Program-made: the position numbers and the translations under genes
The notes under the pieces: generated by a model
What the model saw: only the letters and a program-made list of their open reading frames with translations
Told to the model about the DNA's origin: nothing
Databases searched by the model: none
Source: Vagococcus jeotgali
GTDB taxonomy: Bacteria > Bacillota > Bacilli > Lactobacillales > Vagococcaceae
Direction of reading: 5' to 3'
Length of the DNA stretch: 64,000 nt
NCBI RefSeq assembly: GCF_035918315.1
Contig: NZ_CP142146.1
Span: 930,001 to 994,000, forward strand
Shown here: positions 1-7,323 of the stretch, in pieces
Position numbering within the stretch: position 1 is the stretch's first letter
Layout of the letters: every line of letters starts with the position of its first letter

Positions 1-592
1 ACTGGTAATCCCAAACAAGTTCAAGTAGCTTTTCTCTAGAGAAAACTTGTCTTGGTTTTTTAGCTAAGGTCATTAATAAATCAAACTCTTTTGGTGTTAA
101 ACCTTCTATCAATTCTTCTTGGTAGTAAGCTTCACGAGTTTTATGATTGATTTTAAAGTAATCTGTTACAATATCAAACTCTTCATCAACACTATTTTCA
201 GATCTACCATCCCCTTCTTCTGATAACAATGATCGGCGATATAGTGCTTTAATTCTTGCAATTAAAGTAATTGGACTAAATGGTTTTGTAACGTAATCAT
301 CTGCTCCCATTTCTAGACCAATAATTTGATCACTTTCAGAATCTCTTGCTGTTAGCATAATGATTGGAACAACAGATGATACTTTTCTAATTTCACGACA
401 CACAGTGACTCCGTCCATAGTTGGTAAATTTAAATCTAGAGTAATCATATCCCAAACACTCGGCTCTTCTAAAAAAGCATCTAGACCTTCTTTACCATCA
501 TATTTAAATGTAACATCCCATTCTTCATTTAAAAAAAACATCTTCATCATTTCTGAAACAGATTCATTATCTTCTATCATTAATAACTTCAT
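1..592 (-). CDS. OmpR/PhoB-family response regulator, C-terminus cut by window edge
   Basis: Transcription factor of a two-component system. The protein starts MKLLMIEDNESVSEMM at 592 and runs off the left edge. The receiver domain (about residues 1-120) has the acidic pair E7-D8, the phospho-acceptor D53 in LDLNLPTMDG, the T/S switch in MLTARD and the conserved lysine in VTKPFSP. A winged-helix DNA-binding domain follows (EGLTPKEFDLLMTLAKKP, REKLLELVW) and is incomplete. Its ATG overlaps the TGA of the upstream SdpI-like gene (ATGA), so the two are probably co-translated. The sensor kinase would be expected beyond the left edge. The subfamily (ResD-, PhoP- or other-like) cannot be decided here. 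Confidence 0.93.
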   Translation of the reverse strand, partial: MKLLMIEDNESVSEMMKMFFLNEEWDVTFKYDGKEGLDAFLEEPSVWDMITLDLNLPTMDGVTVCREIRKVSSVVPIIMLTARDSESDQIIGLEMGADDYVTKPFSPITLIARIKALYRRSLLSEEGDGRSENSVDEEFDIVTDYFKINHKTREAYYQEELIEGLTPKEFDLLMTLAKKPRQVFSREKLLELVWDYQ

Positions 593-963
593 TTGTCTTC
601 CTCCTCTTTTGACTGCTCATTTAACTTAGTTTGGTTAATTAGAGCATCATTAAATCCTTCTAATCGACGTTCCACAAGATAAAAAAACATAATAATTGGA
701 ATACCAATTAAAAATAACTCTAATATAAAATATTGAAGATTATTAGTTTTTTTCAGTAATACTCCTACTAAAAATGTTATACCACCAATCAATAACAACA
801 AACTTGATGCTTTTTTTTGTGCATAGTCATAGGTGGATTCAGAATATTTCGCCCTCGGTGTTCTGTAACCATACCGACTATCTCTTTTTTTCGAAGGGAA
901 AACTAAATATATCAACCCTATAACTATCATAATTAGTCCAACTACATAAAAAATCAAATTCAA
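589..963 (-). CDS. SdpI/YfhL-like membrane protein
   Basis: 124-residue membrane protein. Hydrophobic segments lie near residues 3-23, 53-70 and 77-98. Between the first two is the SdpI-family signature YGYRTPRAKYSESTYDYAQK (about residues 32-51). In Bacillus subtilis, SdpI gives immunity to the SDP toxin and sequesters the repressor SdpR; whether this homologue does anything similar is unknown. The start is TTG (no ATG in a sensible place), behind a weak AGGGTAGG-type ribosome site. It overlaps the downstream response-regulator gene by 4 nt. The C-terminal tail is strongly charged (KEEEDK). Confidence 0.75.
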   Translation of the reverse strand: MNLIFYVVGLIMIVIGLIYLVFPSKKRDSRYGYRTPRAKYSESTYDYAQKKASSLLLLIGGITFLVGVLLKKTNNLQYFILELFLIGIPIIMFFYLVERRLEGFNDALINQTKLNEQSKEEEDK

Positions 964-1188
964 ACACCTACCCTATATATTACATTCATTATACTATGTT
1001 TTCATACTAAATTAAAACCTTATTAAACTTCTTTCTAAAAATTAACTTTTTCAAAAAAAATAATATTAAGAAAATGTAAATTACTTGCATCCCAAAAAAT
1101 GATGTGGTAAATTGCTTGTTGTTGTTATATATCATCATGGTTCATGCTTGATAATATACACAATAAATCAAACAAGGAGGTTATTCAT

Positions 1189-1344
1189 ATGTTATTTACA
1201 CAACAAGCTATTGAGTATAGAATTACTCTAAACACTGATAAAAACATTTTTATTGTATTTGATGCAAGAAATGAAGCTGTATCTGCACAAGGACACACTA
1301 TTGAAGAAGCTAAAAACAACCTAAAAAAATTGATTAAGGAGTAA
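1189..1344 (+). CDS. Orphan HicB-like antitoxin-type small protein
   Basis: 51-residue protein. The start at 1189 is chosen because AAGGAGG lies 8 nt upstream; the longer reading frame from 1144 has no ribosome site. The sequence reads as a partial HicB fold: beta strands (EYRITLNTD, IFIVFDARN), then the characteristic AQGHTIEEAKNNLKKLI, which matches the HicB 'qGdTieEAl.Nl..ai' helix. HicB proteins normally neutralise the HicA mRNA interferase encoded next to them. No HicA reading frame is visible on either side, and no C-terminal DNA-binding domain is present. It may be an orphan antitoxin or a protein that uses the fold for something else. Confidence 0.65.
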   Translation: MLFTQQAIEYRITLNTDKNIFIVFDARNEAVSAQGHTIEEAKNNLKKLIKE

Positions 1345-1372
1345 TCCAATTGGACGAAGATAGTTCTTAGTA

Positions 1373-1410
1373 AGGTATTCACCCAAACGTATATGGATGA
1401 ATGCCTTTTT
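1373..1410 (+). terminator. Rho-independent terminator after the HicB-like gene
   Basis: Stem AGGTATTCACCC pairs (with G-U) to GGATGAATGCCT and is followed by TTTTATTAT on the plus strand. It lies 29 nt after the stop. Confidence 0.7.
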
Positions 1411-1424
1411 ATTATGCTTTTTTA

Positions 1425-1982
1425 TTACCTATCTTCTCTTACAAAACAATCCACCATATGATCATTCACAATACCTACTGCTTGTAGGAAAGAATAAATA
1501 GTTGTACTCCCTATAAATTTAAAGCCTTTTTTCTTCAAATCTTGGCTAATATCATCTGACAAGTCTGTCTTAGATGGGACATCTTCTATCTTTTCCCATT
1601 TATTATCAATTGGTCTTCCATCAACAAATCCCCATATGTAATGACTAAATGATCCGTATGCTTCTTGAATCTTTAAAAAAGCTATAGCATTAGATTGTGT
1701 TGATTGTATTTTCAGTTTATGCCGAATAATCCCTGGGTTTTGTAGTAACTCAGAAAAATTATTTTCAGTATAGCTAGCTATTTTTCTGTAATCAAACTGA
1801 TCATATGCTTCTTTAAATCCTTCTCGTTTACTTAATATAGTAGCCCAACTTAATCCAGCTTGCATGGTCTCTAATAATAATATTTCAAATAAATAATCAT
1901 CATCATATGACGGTCTTCCCCACTCTGTATCATGATAGTGTATCTCCGTACTTGATTTTTCAGCCCATGAGCATCTTTTCAT
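1425..1982 (-). CDS. tag: DNA-3-methyladenine glycosylase I
   Basis: Base-excision repair enzyme that removes 3-methyladenine from alkylated DNA in the cytoplasm. At 185 residues it has the usual family length. The zinc-binding residues C4, H17, H175 and C179 are all present (MKRCSW, HYHDTEWG, NDHMVDCF). So are the catalytic glutamate E38 (LLLETMQAGLSW) and the aromatic W46 of the base pocket. It is a single gene on the minus strand, with the HicB-like gene converging on it from the left and a membrane-protein gene upstream. It appears intact. Confidence 0.95.
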   Translation of the reverse strand: MKRCSWAEKSSTEIHYHDTEWGRPSYDDDYLFEILLLETMQAGLSWATILSKREGFKEAYDQFDYRKIASYTENNFSELLQNPGIIRHKLKIQSTQSNAIAFLKIQEAYGSFSHYIWGFVDGRPIDNKWEKIEDVPSKTDLSDDISQDLKKKGFKFIGSTTIYSFLQAVGIVNDHMVDCFVREDR

Positions 1983-2060
1983 GTTATATCCCCCTTGGTA
2001 TCATCTGTATCTTGACCTTACTTTAGCACAAATCTTAATAAATTAATTCTTCTAAGAACT

Positions 2061-2092
2061 AAAAAAACCGCTCAGATATAACTTGAGCAGTT
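2061..2092 (-). terminator. Terminator of the 2101-2718 gene
   Basis: On the minus strand ACTGCTCAAG pairs with CTGAGCGGT around a short loop, followed by seven T. Confidence 0.75.
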
Positions 2093-2100
2093 TTAATTAT

Positions 2101-2718
2101 TTAGATTTTCTCTTTCTCTACAATATATGGATTTTTTTCTTTTGATCCAAATACTTTATGTTTAAAATGATCAGAATAATGACTAAGAAATAATGTATAT
2201 GAAAAACTTGAAAATCCGTACAGTGCCCAAACATACCATCCTGAATTATGAGCATTAAATATTTGGTATAAAGAAAAAACATCTTCCACAATTTCATCAA
2301 ACAACTCTTTGGTTGTTCCCTCTAAAGTTAGATGCTGATGAAACAGAATCACTTCGACCAACATTTGAGCGACAAATATAAAAAGCCAACCTAATAAATA
2401 ATAACTTCCTCCCACTGAAGTGACTATTTTTTTATAAATAGGGACCTCTTCTTGCTTATCATTCTTCATATAATAAATCGGTTTTTCTTCAACTCGAATT
2501 CGTGTTTTTCTTGCCTGATACAAACCAACCCCTACCGAGATAACTAAAATAACAACTAAAGCAATTGTAGTATTAATTGACCAAACCATTTGTGTTAAAA
2601 ATTGATAAAGAGAAAAAATTGGAATAAACAAAAAATTTAATTTCTTCACCTCAGAAAAACTGTACTGTTCTTTTATAAAATAAATTATAATACCTATGAT
2701 TAAAATTGATTGCCCCAT
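2101..2718 (-). CDS. Multi-pass membrane protein of unknown function
   Basis: 205 residues with four or five hydrophobic segments: about 3-13, 27-43, 48-66, 100-126 and a weaker one near 160-180. A charged loop (ARKTRIRVEEKPIYYMKNDKQEE) separates the second and third segments. The start is well supported by AGGAGGAGA 4 nt before the ATG. The arrangement of a short N-terminal half, a basic loop and two more helices recalls CcdC/DUF1453-type proteins, but no diagnostic motif was recognised, so no function is given. It stands alone with its own terminator. Confidence 0.6.
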   Translation of the reverse strand: MGQSILIIGIIIYFIKEQYSFSEVKKLNFLFIPIFSLYQFLTQMVWSINTTIALVVILVISVGVGLYQARKTRIRVEEKPIYYMKNDKQEEVPIYKKIVTSVGGSYYLLGWLFIFVAQMLVEVILFHQHLTLEGTTKELFDEIVEDVFSLYQIFNAHNSGWYVWALYGFSSFSYTLFLSHYSDHFKHKVFGSKEKNPYIVEKEKI

Positions 2719-2802
2719 ATTCTCCTCCTATTTAGACATATAAATCATTAATATCGTAACTCTCTATTTCTCAATGAGTGACTCATAGCCCTCACTCCCA
2801 CT

Positions 2803-3060
2803 TTAAAACTTACATATCTCTTGTCCGCCCTTGTCAAAGATCCGAGTTACTGGCTCTTCCTTTTTACATCTACTAGCCACTAAGACTAAACATAGCACTA
2901 CTCCAGCCATTATTACTTTTATTAAAATGAGCTCCTTTTGATAAAATTTAATACTATCATTATACATTACTTTGATAAATCTTTTTATGATTATATTTTT
3001 TTGCTCATTCTCAAGAAAAAATAAGTTATATTTATTTAGGAAATTATTGTTAGAATTCAT
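2803..3060 (-). CDS. Doubtful small reading frame, possibly a decayed lipoprotein
   Basis: 85-codon frame without a ribosome site before its first ATG. The last 41 codons look like a short lipoprotein (ILIKVIMAGVV, then a hydrophobic run, then SRCKKEEP). However, the AAAGGAGC site upstream of that part is followed by ATT rather than ATG, and the residue before the cysteine is arginine, which is poor for a lipobox. Its 5' end lies only 38 nt from the IS256 element. It may be a gene remnant or not a gene at all. Confidence 0.2.
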   Translation of the reverse strand: MNSNNNFLNKYNLFFLENEQKNIIIKRFIKVMYNDSIKFYQKELILIKVIMAGVVLCLVLVASRCKKEEPVTRIFDKGGQEICKF

Positions 3061-3098
3061 AGTGGCATGTATTATTCATTAATTTATTACTCTATATC

Positions 3099-4426
3099 GG
3101 TTGCGTCAAGAATTATGTGTAAATGGAAAATCCATTCCATTTTTTTAAGTTAAAACATTGATTCTAATGTATCTTGTATTTCCTTAAATCCTTTATGTAC
3201 TCTGCCTAAAAATTTTTGGTTATATTCATTGAACTGAGAAACAAGGAATCTCTCCAGAGATTCTTCATTAGGAAATTGTTCTTTTCTCTTTGTATATTTT
3301 TTTAACTGTTTATTAAATCCCTCAATCAAGTTAGTTGAGTAGATAGTTCTTCTGATTGATGGTGGGAAGTTATAGAAAGTTAATATAGCAGGATTCAAGA
3401 GTAATTTAACTACTCGTGGATACTGCTTTTTCCATTTATCTATCATAAAACTTATTTGATTCATAGCTTCTTCTTTTGAAGCTGCTTGATAAACCAATTT
3501 GAAATCATTACAGACTTCTTGTCGATCACTAACACGAACCTTATGAGCAATATTTCTAGAGATATGGACACAACATTGTTGAAATTGAGCATTTGGATAG
3601 ACACTATGGATACTATCGTGAATACCACTTAAACCATCAGTTACAACTAATAAAACCTCTTCTAAACCACGATCTTTTAAATCTTGAAGTATCTCTTTCC
3701 AAACATAAGCAGATTCGGTTGGAGCAATAGTAAATCCTAGAACCTCTTTGGTTCCATCCAATCGAATGCCTATCACAATATAAACGGCTTCTTTTGATAC
3801 GGTTTGTCTCTTTAAAGGAATATGAGTAGCATCCATAAAAATGACTGAGTATTTAGCTTCTAAAGTTCTTTCTTTAAAAGCCAAAACATCTTCAGATACG
3901 ATTTTACTCATGTTTGAAATAGTTTGTGGTGTGTAATAATGACCATACATTTTTTCAATTAGATCAGAGATTTCAGACATAGTGATCCCTTTTTTAAATA
4001 GCTGAATAATAGTAGTTTCTAAGGAATCATTGGTTCTTTTATAGGCTGGTAATGTTTGTTGGGAAAATTCTCCATTTCTATCTCTAGGAATCACCAAATT
4101 TAATTCTCCATATTCTGTTTTAAATGAACGTGAGTAATTCCCATTGCGGGAATTACCTGAATTAAATCCAGCTCTATCATACTTTTCGTAGTCAAGAAAC
4201 GCTGTTAATTCAGCCTGTAATAATGAGTTGATAGCGAGTTCTAAATGACGACGAAATAAATCATCTAAATCACCTTTATTAATTAGTGTTTCCATTATTT
4301 CTGTAGTAAAATGAGTCATGAGAAAGTCCTCCTATAAAATTTCTGTGTCGTAACTTTAATTTTACAGAATGGACTTTCTCTTTTTCTACCCTAAATTTCT
4401 ATTTACACAAAATATTTTACCCTATC
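3099..4426 (-). mobile_element. IS256-family insertion sequence, complete
   Basis: 1,328-bp element, close to the size of IS256 itself. Terminal imperfect inverted repeats of 26 bp (3099-3124 and 4401-4426) match at about 19 positions and share the inner core TGTGTAAAT. The flanks carry an exact 8-bp direct repeat TCTATATC (3091-3098 and 4427-4434), typical of the family's target duplication. It contains one intact transposase gene. The element sits directly upstream of the lipoprotein gene at 4449, leaving that gene's ribosome site intact but replacing whatever lay further upstream. Confidence 0.92.
3150..4319 (-). CDS. IS256-family (mutator-type) transposase
   Basis: 389-residue DDE transposase, full length for the family. 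The catalytic residues are visible: first D in VIFMDATHIPLKRQ, second D in LLVVTDGLSGIHD, and the glutamate in TNLIEGFNKQLKK. The N-terminal third carries the DNA-binding part, including the helix region MSEISDLIEKMYG. The ORF has no internal stop or frameshift, so the element is probably still active. The start ATG at 4319 follows a GGAGGA site. Confidence 0.95.
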   Translation of the reverse strand: MTHFTTEIMETLINKGDLDDLFRRHLELAINSLLQAELTAFLDYEKYDRAGFNSGNSRNGNYSRSFKTEYGELNLVIPRDRNGEFSQQTLPAYKRTNDSLETTIIQLFKKGITMSEISDLIEKMYGHYYTPQTISNMSKIVSEDVLAFKERTLEAKYSVIFMDATHIPLKRQTVSKEAVYIVIGIRLDGTKEVLGFTIAPTESAYVWKEILQDLKDRGLEEVLLVVTDGLSGIHDSIHSVYPNAQFQQCCVHISRNIAHKVRVSDRQEVCNDFKLVYQAASKEEAMNQISFMIDKWKKQYPRVVKLLLNPAILTFYNFPPSIRRTIYSTNLIEGFNKQLKKYTKRKEQFPNEESLERFLVSQFNEYNQKFLGRVHKGFKEIQDTLESMF

Positions 4427-4448
4427 TCTATATCAAAAGGAGATTTTT

Positions 4449-4877
4449 ATGAAAAGTAAATTTTATCTTATAACCAGTTTATTATTATTAGTTATCTTAA
4501 CTGGCTGCACACAAAAAATAATTGATTTGTCTGATATTCCTGACATTCATGGCAGTGAAGGGGTTGTGTTGACACCCAAAAAAGCTGAAATAAAAAAAGA
4601 TGATACATTAGCTGTTACCGTTGACTGGACACATCATACAAACAGCCCCGTATCTTTTAACGAGACAGATATCATTCCTTTTGCCGAGCAAGATAAAGAA
4701 GAGCTTGTCTGGGAAAAAGATACTAGTACTGATTTAGATACCAAAGTACAAGCAGGAGAAACAAAGAGTGTCACTTTAATGTTTCCTCTAGAAAATAAGC
4801 ATGACCATGTCGCTATATCAATGATTCAACATGGACATCTCATAACGGATTCAAACTTCACTATTAAATTTAAATAA
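4449..4877 (+). CDS. Predicted lipoprotein, function unknown
   Basis: 142 residues. The signal peptide has basic residues (MKSK), a hydrophobic stretch and the lipobox LTGC with cysteine at residue 20, so the mature protein should be lipid-anchored on the outer face of the membrane. The mature part is short and rich in alternating hydrophobic residues, suggesting a single beta-sandwich domain (DUF5067-like folds look like this, but the match is only by eye). AAAAGGAG lies 8 nt before the ATG. The IS256 element ends 22 nt upstream of the start, so native promoter elements may have been displaced. Confidence 0.75.
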   Translation: MKSKFYLITSLLLLVILTGCTQKIIDLSDIPDIHGSEGVVLTPKKAEIKKDDTLAVTVDWTHHTNSPVSFNETDIIPFAEQDKEELVWEKDTSTDLDTKVQAGETKSVTLMFPLENKHDHVAISMIQHGHLITDSNFTIKFK

Positions 4878-4906
4878 AGCAATTAAAGTCTCATAACAGT
4901 CTATAA

Positions 4907-4935
4907 TTGACGAAATCACTAACATACACTAAAAT
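4907..4935 (+). promoter_or_regulatory. Sigma-A promoter for the 4977-5294 gene
   Basis: -35 TTGACG (4907-4912), 17-bp spacer, -10 TAAAAT (4930-4935), 41 nt before the start codon. Confidence 0.75.
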
Positions 4936-4976
4936 TTATCTATACATAATATTTTGTCAGAAAGAGGGTTATATAA

Positions 4977-5294
4977 ATGGAAAACATGACAGCCAAAGAA
5001 TTATTTAATATGGTAAAAACTTCACAAGAAGATATTTCAATTGTTTTTTTAAATCCTAGTAACCAACTATTAGCAAATAGAGGAACTCATAAATTAATGG
5101 ACTTATTTAACTCACATGATTCAGAGGGACGTTTTTACGGGGTTCACGGTGACTTGACTTCTCTTGGACAACTAAACAATAGAGAAAACGTAACCGATGA
5201 AGAGATGATCAAAATTGTCGAAGAATTTATGTTATTTGGTAAACCAATTAATAAAAAAGATATTACAAAAGATATGTCATTCATCGCTTTATAG
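4977..5294 (+). CDS. Small soluble protein of unknown function
   Basis: 105 residues, no signal peptide or membrane segment. It begins with a helical stretch (MTAKELFNMVKTSQEDISIVF) and contains a glycine-rich middle (GRFYGVHGDLTSLGQL) and an acidic helix (VTDEEMIKIVEEFM). No family was recognised. It is a well-formed gene: a near-consensus promoter at 4907-4935, AAAGAGGG 8 nt before the ATG, and a terminator at 5324-5366, so it is transcribed alone. Confidence 0.75.
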   Translation: MENMTAKELFNMVKTSQEDISIVFLNPSNQLLANRGTHKLMDLFNSHDSEGRFYGVHGDLTSLGQLNNRENVTDEEMIKIVEEFMLFGKPINKKDITKDMSFIAL

Positions 5295-5323
5295 TCTCTT
5301 CATATAATTAATGGCTATATACT

Positions 5324-5366
5324 AAAAAGTTGGTATTTGTGAGTAAACACAAGTGTCAACTTTTTT
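5324..5366 (+). terminator. Terminator after the 4977-5294 gene
   Basis: AAAAAGTTGGTATTTGTG pairs (with G-U) to CACAAGTGTCAACTT, then six T. Confidence 0.8.
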
Positions 5367-5388
5367 ACTTTCTCTGACATACTATCTT

Positions 5389-5732
5389 TTACAATATACT
5401 CTCTTCATGTTCAAAGTTTACGAGAACATTATTTTCGTATTTTATACTGTAAATATCAGGTATTTTCATTTTATTGAACTCTTTTAAACCAAATTTGTCA
5501 CCTAGTATCTCATTAATTAAAACTGCTAATGATGTACGATACCCACTACAGTAGTTTTATTTAACAACTTCCTGCTATTGACCATACATAAGAGAATGAA
5601 ATTGTTCATAAGAGAGTTTATCCATGAATTCAGTGAAAATATTGTAACAGTCTAAATTGATTGTGTTCTAATTACTTACTAAGGATATTCAAAGTCATAT
5701 CATGTTCTTTGACTTTATTTTTTATTAATCAT
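5389..5732 (-). pseudogene. Decayed gene of unknown family
   Basis: A good ribosome site (AGGAGGGAG) precedes ATG at 5732, but the frame hits a stop after MINKK. After a frame change it continues as VKEHDMTLNILSK and stops. A third frame then reads NLDCYNIFTEFMDKLSYEQF and on through one in-frame TAG and one TAA, before a clean C-terminal part (CSGYRTSLAVLINEILGDKF, then GLKEFNKMKIPDIYS, ending FEHEESIL at 5389). At least one frameshift and several stops break it, so it is a remnant. It also explains most of the otherwise gene-free stretch between 5295 and 5948. The family was not recognised. Confidence 0.65.
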
Positions 5733-5880
5733 TTTCTCCCTCCTAAAAGTATCAACTAGCGACAATTTAAAGAGTACATCTTATAAATATCTCTAGTCAT
5801 TTATATTGTGCTAAACGGTTCAATAATTATATTGATTTTTGATGTAGAGGTTAGTTTATTTAGCGAAAACCAGTGCAAAC

Positions 5881-5922
5881 AAAAAAGTGCTAAAACATTG
5901 AATTAACAACGTTTTAGCACTT
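5881..5922 (-). terminator. Terminator of tmRNA
   Basis: On the minus strand AAGTGCTAAAACGTTG pairs with CAATGTTTTAGCACTT, followed by a T run, 26 nt after the tmRNA 3' end. Confidence 0.85.
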
Positions 5923-5947
5923 AGTAAAAACCTCTGAAAACCACTTA

Positions 5948-6311
5948 TGGAGACGGCGGGAGTCGAACCCGCGTCCAAACACATTGCCACTTAAACCTCT
6001 ACGTTTATAGTTATGCTATTTAAGGTTTCGCTTCATCTTTTGCCACACAACCGGCCTTAGATGTCGCTAGTCTGATAATCTCTTTTAAACTTTACAGACT
6101 GAAAAGTTTAATGTATCCCACTGAATTTGAGACCCTTACTTGAGCACATGGGCGATGCCAAGAGGATCTTCGCAAGCTGTTTTTAGGCAGCTAAAGCGAA
6201 AGTATTGTTTTCGTTTTTAGCAGTTATATTTAACTGTAACGTTTTTACGTAGACGTAACCTACGAAACGCAATTCAAGCTCAACTATGCCTGTCGAATCC
6301 GTAACGCCCCC
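5948..6311 (-). ncRNA. ssrA: Transfer-messenger RNA (tmRNA)
   Basis: 364-nt tmRNA that rescues stalled ribosomes and tags the nascent peptide for proteolysis. The 5' end is GGGGGCGTTACGGATTCGAC and the 3' end is the tRNA-like GGGTTCGACTCCCGCCGTCTCC followed by ACCA; together they form the alanine-acceptor-like domain. The tag reading frame (6183-6221, minus strand) encodes AKNENNTFALAA and then a stop. This is very close to the enterococcal form. The surrounding pseudoknot region looks complete. It has its own promoter and terminator. Confidence 0.97.
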
Positions 6312-6330
6312 AAATTTTAATTACCACATC

Positions 6331-6358
6331 AGTATATCATATTTTCATGAAAATTCAA
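6331..6358 (-). promoter_or_regulatory. Promoter of ssrA
   Basis: Minus strand: -35 TTGAAT (6358-6353), 16-bp spacer, -10 TATACT (6336-6331), about 20 nt before the mature 5' end, leaving a short leader for RNase P removal. Confidence 0.75.
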
Positions 6359-6384
6359 CATATAAGAATTTCATGAAAATATAT

Positions 6385-6417
6385 AAAAAAAGAGGCCCAT
6401 ACATAAGTATCAACCTC
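6385..6417 (-). terminator. Terminator of ribU
   Basis: Minus-strand hairpin GAGGttgATAC / GTATgggCCTC followed by seven T. Confidence 0.65.
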
Positions 6418-6436
6418 AAACGTTTTATGACAATGA

Positions 6437-7003
6437 CTATTTGGCAATTCTTCTCTCCAAAACAGGCATGATGCTTTTATAAACAACAAAGAAAGCAGCT
6501 CCTACAATTGTCCCTTTCATTAAGTTAAAGGGTACAATCCCATACAATACCATTGTTTTAATCGACATACCAAAATCCATACCCAAAACATTTAAGTAAA
6601 ATGGTGTAATGATGAAGTAATTAGCAATCGACATAAAAACGGTTAGTAAAATGGTACCAGTCAGTAGACCAACGATTAAATTCGTATTTGACTTTCTTTT
6701 TTTCATAAATAGATAGACTGGATACATATACAAAACAGATGCTATAAACCCCGTCGAGTCGCCAATCAGACTAGCTATATTACCACCACTTGTTATAAAA
6801 TGTAATGTTGACCTGATAAATGCCACAATAATGGCACTAAATGGTCCATATAAAAATGTAGCAATTAACACTGGTATATCGCTAAAATCTAGTTTTAACC
6901 AACCAAACATAGGTAAAATGGGAATCTCAAATAGCATTAATAAGTATGCTATTGCTGAAAGCAGCGACAGTGTCACTATTTTTTCTGTTTTATTTGTTCT
7001 CAT
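6437..7003 (-). CDS. ribU: Riboflavin ECF transporter, substrate-binding S component
   Basis: 188-residue integral membrane protein with about six hydrophobic segments. It binds riboflavin and works with the shared EcfA1/A2-EcfT energy module encoded elsewhere. The family signature LKLDFSDIPVLIATFLYGP follows the first helices, and the N-terminal LSLLSAIAYLLMLFEIPI is typical of S components. The start ATG at 7003 follows AGGAGG. The gene is preceded by an FMN riboswitch with an adjacent terminator, so expression should fall when FMN is plentiful. Confidence 0.95.
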   Translation of the reverse strand: MRTNKTEKIVTLSLLSAIAYLLMLFEIPILPMFGWLKLDFSDIPVLIATFLYGPFSAIIVAFIRSTLHFITSGGNIASLIGDSTGFIASVLYMYPVYLFMKKRKSNTNLIVGLLTGTILLTVFMSIANYFIITPFYLNVLGMDFGMSIKTMVLYGIVPFNLMKGTIVGAAFFVVYKSIMPVLERRIAK

Positions 7004-7057
7004 AAGAAATCCTCCTAGTACAGGACCCTCTCCGGAAGAACTTAGATTTGAAAATAC

Positions 7058-7107
7058 AAAAAAAGCTGTTTTTTTGTCATAAATTCAGCACATGACAAAG
7101 AAAACAG
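7058..7107 (-). terminator. Terminator in the FMN-riboswitch expression platform
   Basis: Minus strand: CTGTTTTCTTTGTCAT pairs with ATGACAAAAAAACAG around a loop, then CTTTTTTT. It lies between the aptamer and ribU, so it probably is the regulated terminator. Confidence 0.75.
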
Positions 7108-7140
7108 TGGTTTACTTGATTGTATTCTCAAATAAGCCCT

Positions 7141-7260
7141 ATCTTCTTTACTCAGACTATAACTGTCGGTTCTGGAATCACACCAGATCGGCTAAATAAC
7201 AATGTTAAATAGTTCGTGGACTATACCACCGGTCGGGAATTTCGCCCTGCCCGTGAAGAT
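7141..7260 (-). promoter_or_regulatory. FMN riboswitch (RFN element)
   Basis: Minus-strand aptamer bounded by the P1 pair ATCTTC (7260-7255) and GAAGAT (7146-7141). The conserved cores are present: GGGCAGGGCGAAATTCCCGA, CCGGTGGTATAGTCC, GTGTGATTCCAGAACCGACA and GTTATAGTCTG. It sits in the ribU leader upstream of an intrinsic terminator, which fits FMN-dependent transcription attenuation. Confidence 0.95.
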
Positions 7261-7323
7261 GACCTTTTTTATTTTTATAACCTCATTATACTGACTTCAT
7301 ATGAATAAATCAACTAGATCAGC

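Noticed and set aside
360-629. Plus-strand reading frame opposite the response regulator
   Set aside because: It lies antisense to a clear OmpR-family gene and has no ribosome site or family features.
2803-3060. Small lipoprotein gene next to the IS256 element
   Set aside because: Kept only as a low-confidence feature: no usable start codon behind the ribosome site and a poor lipobox.
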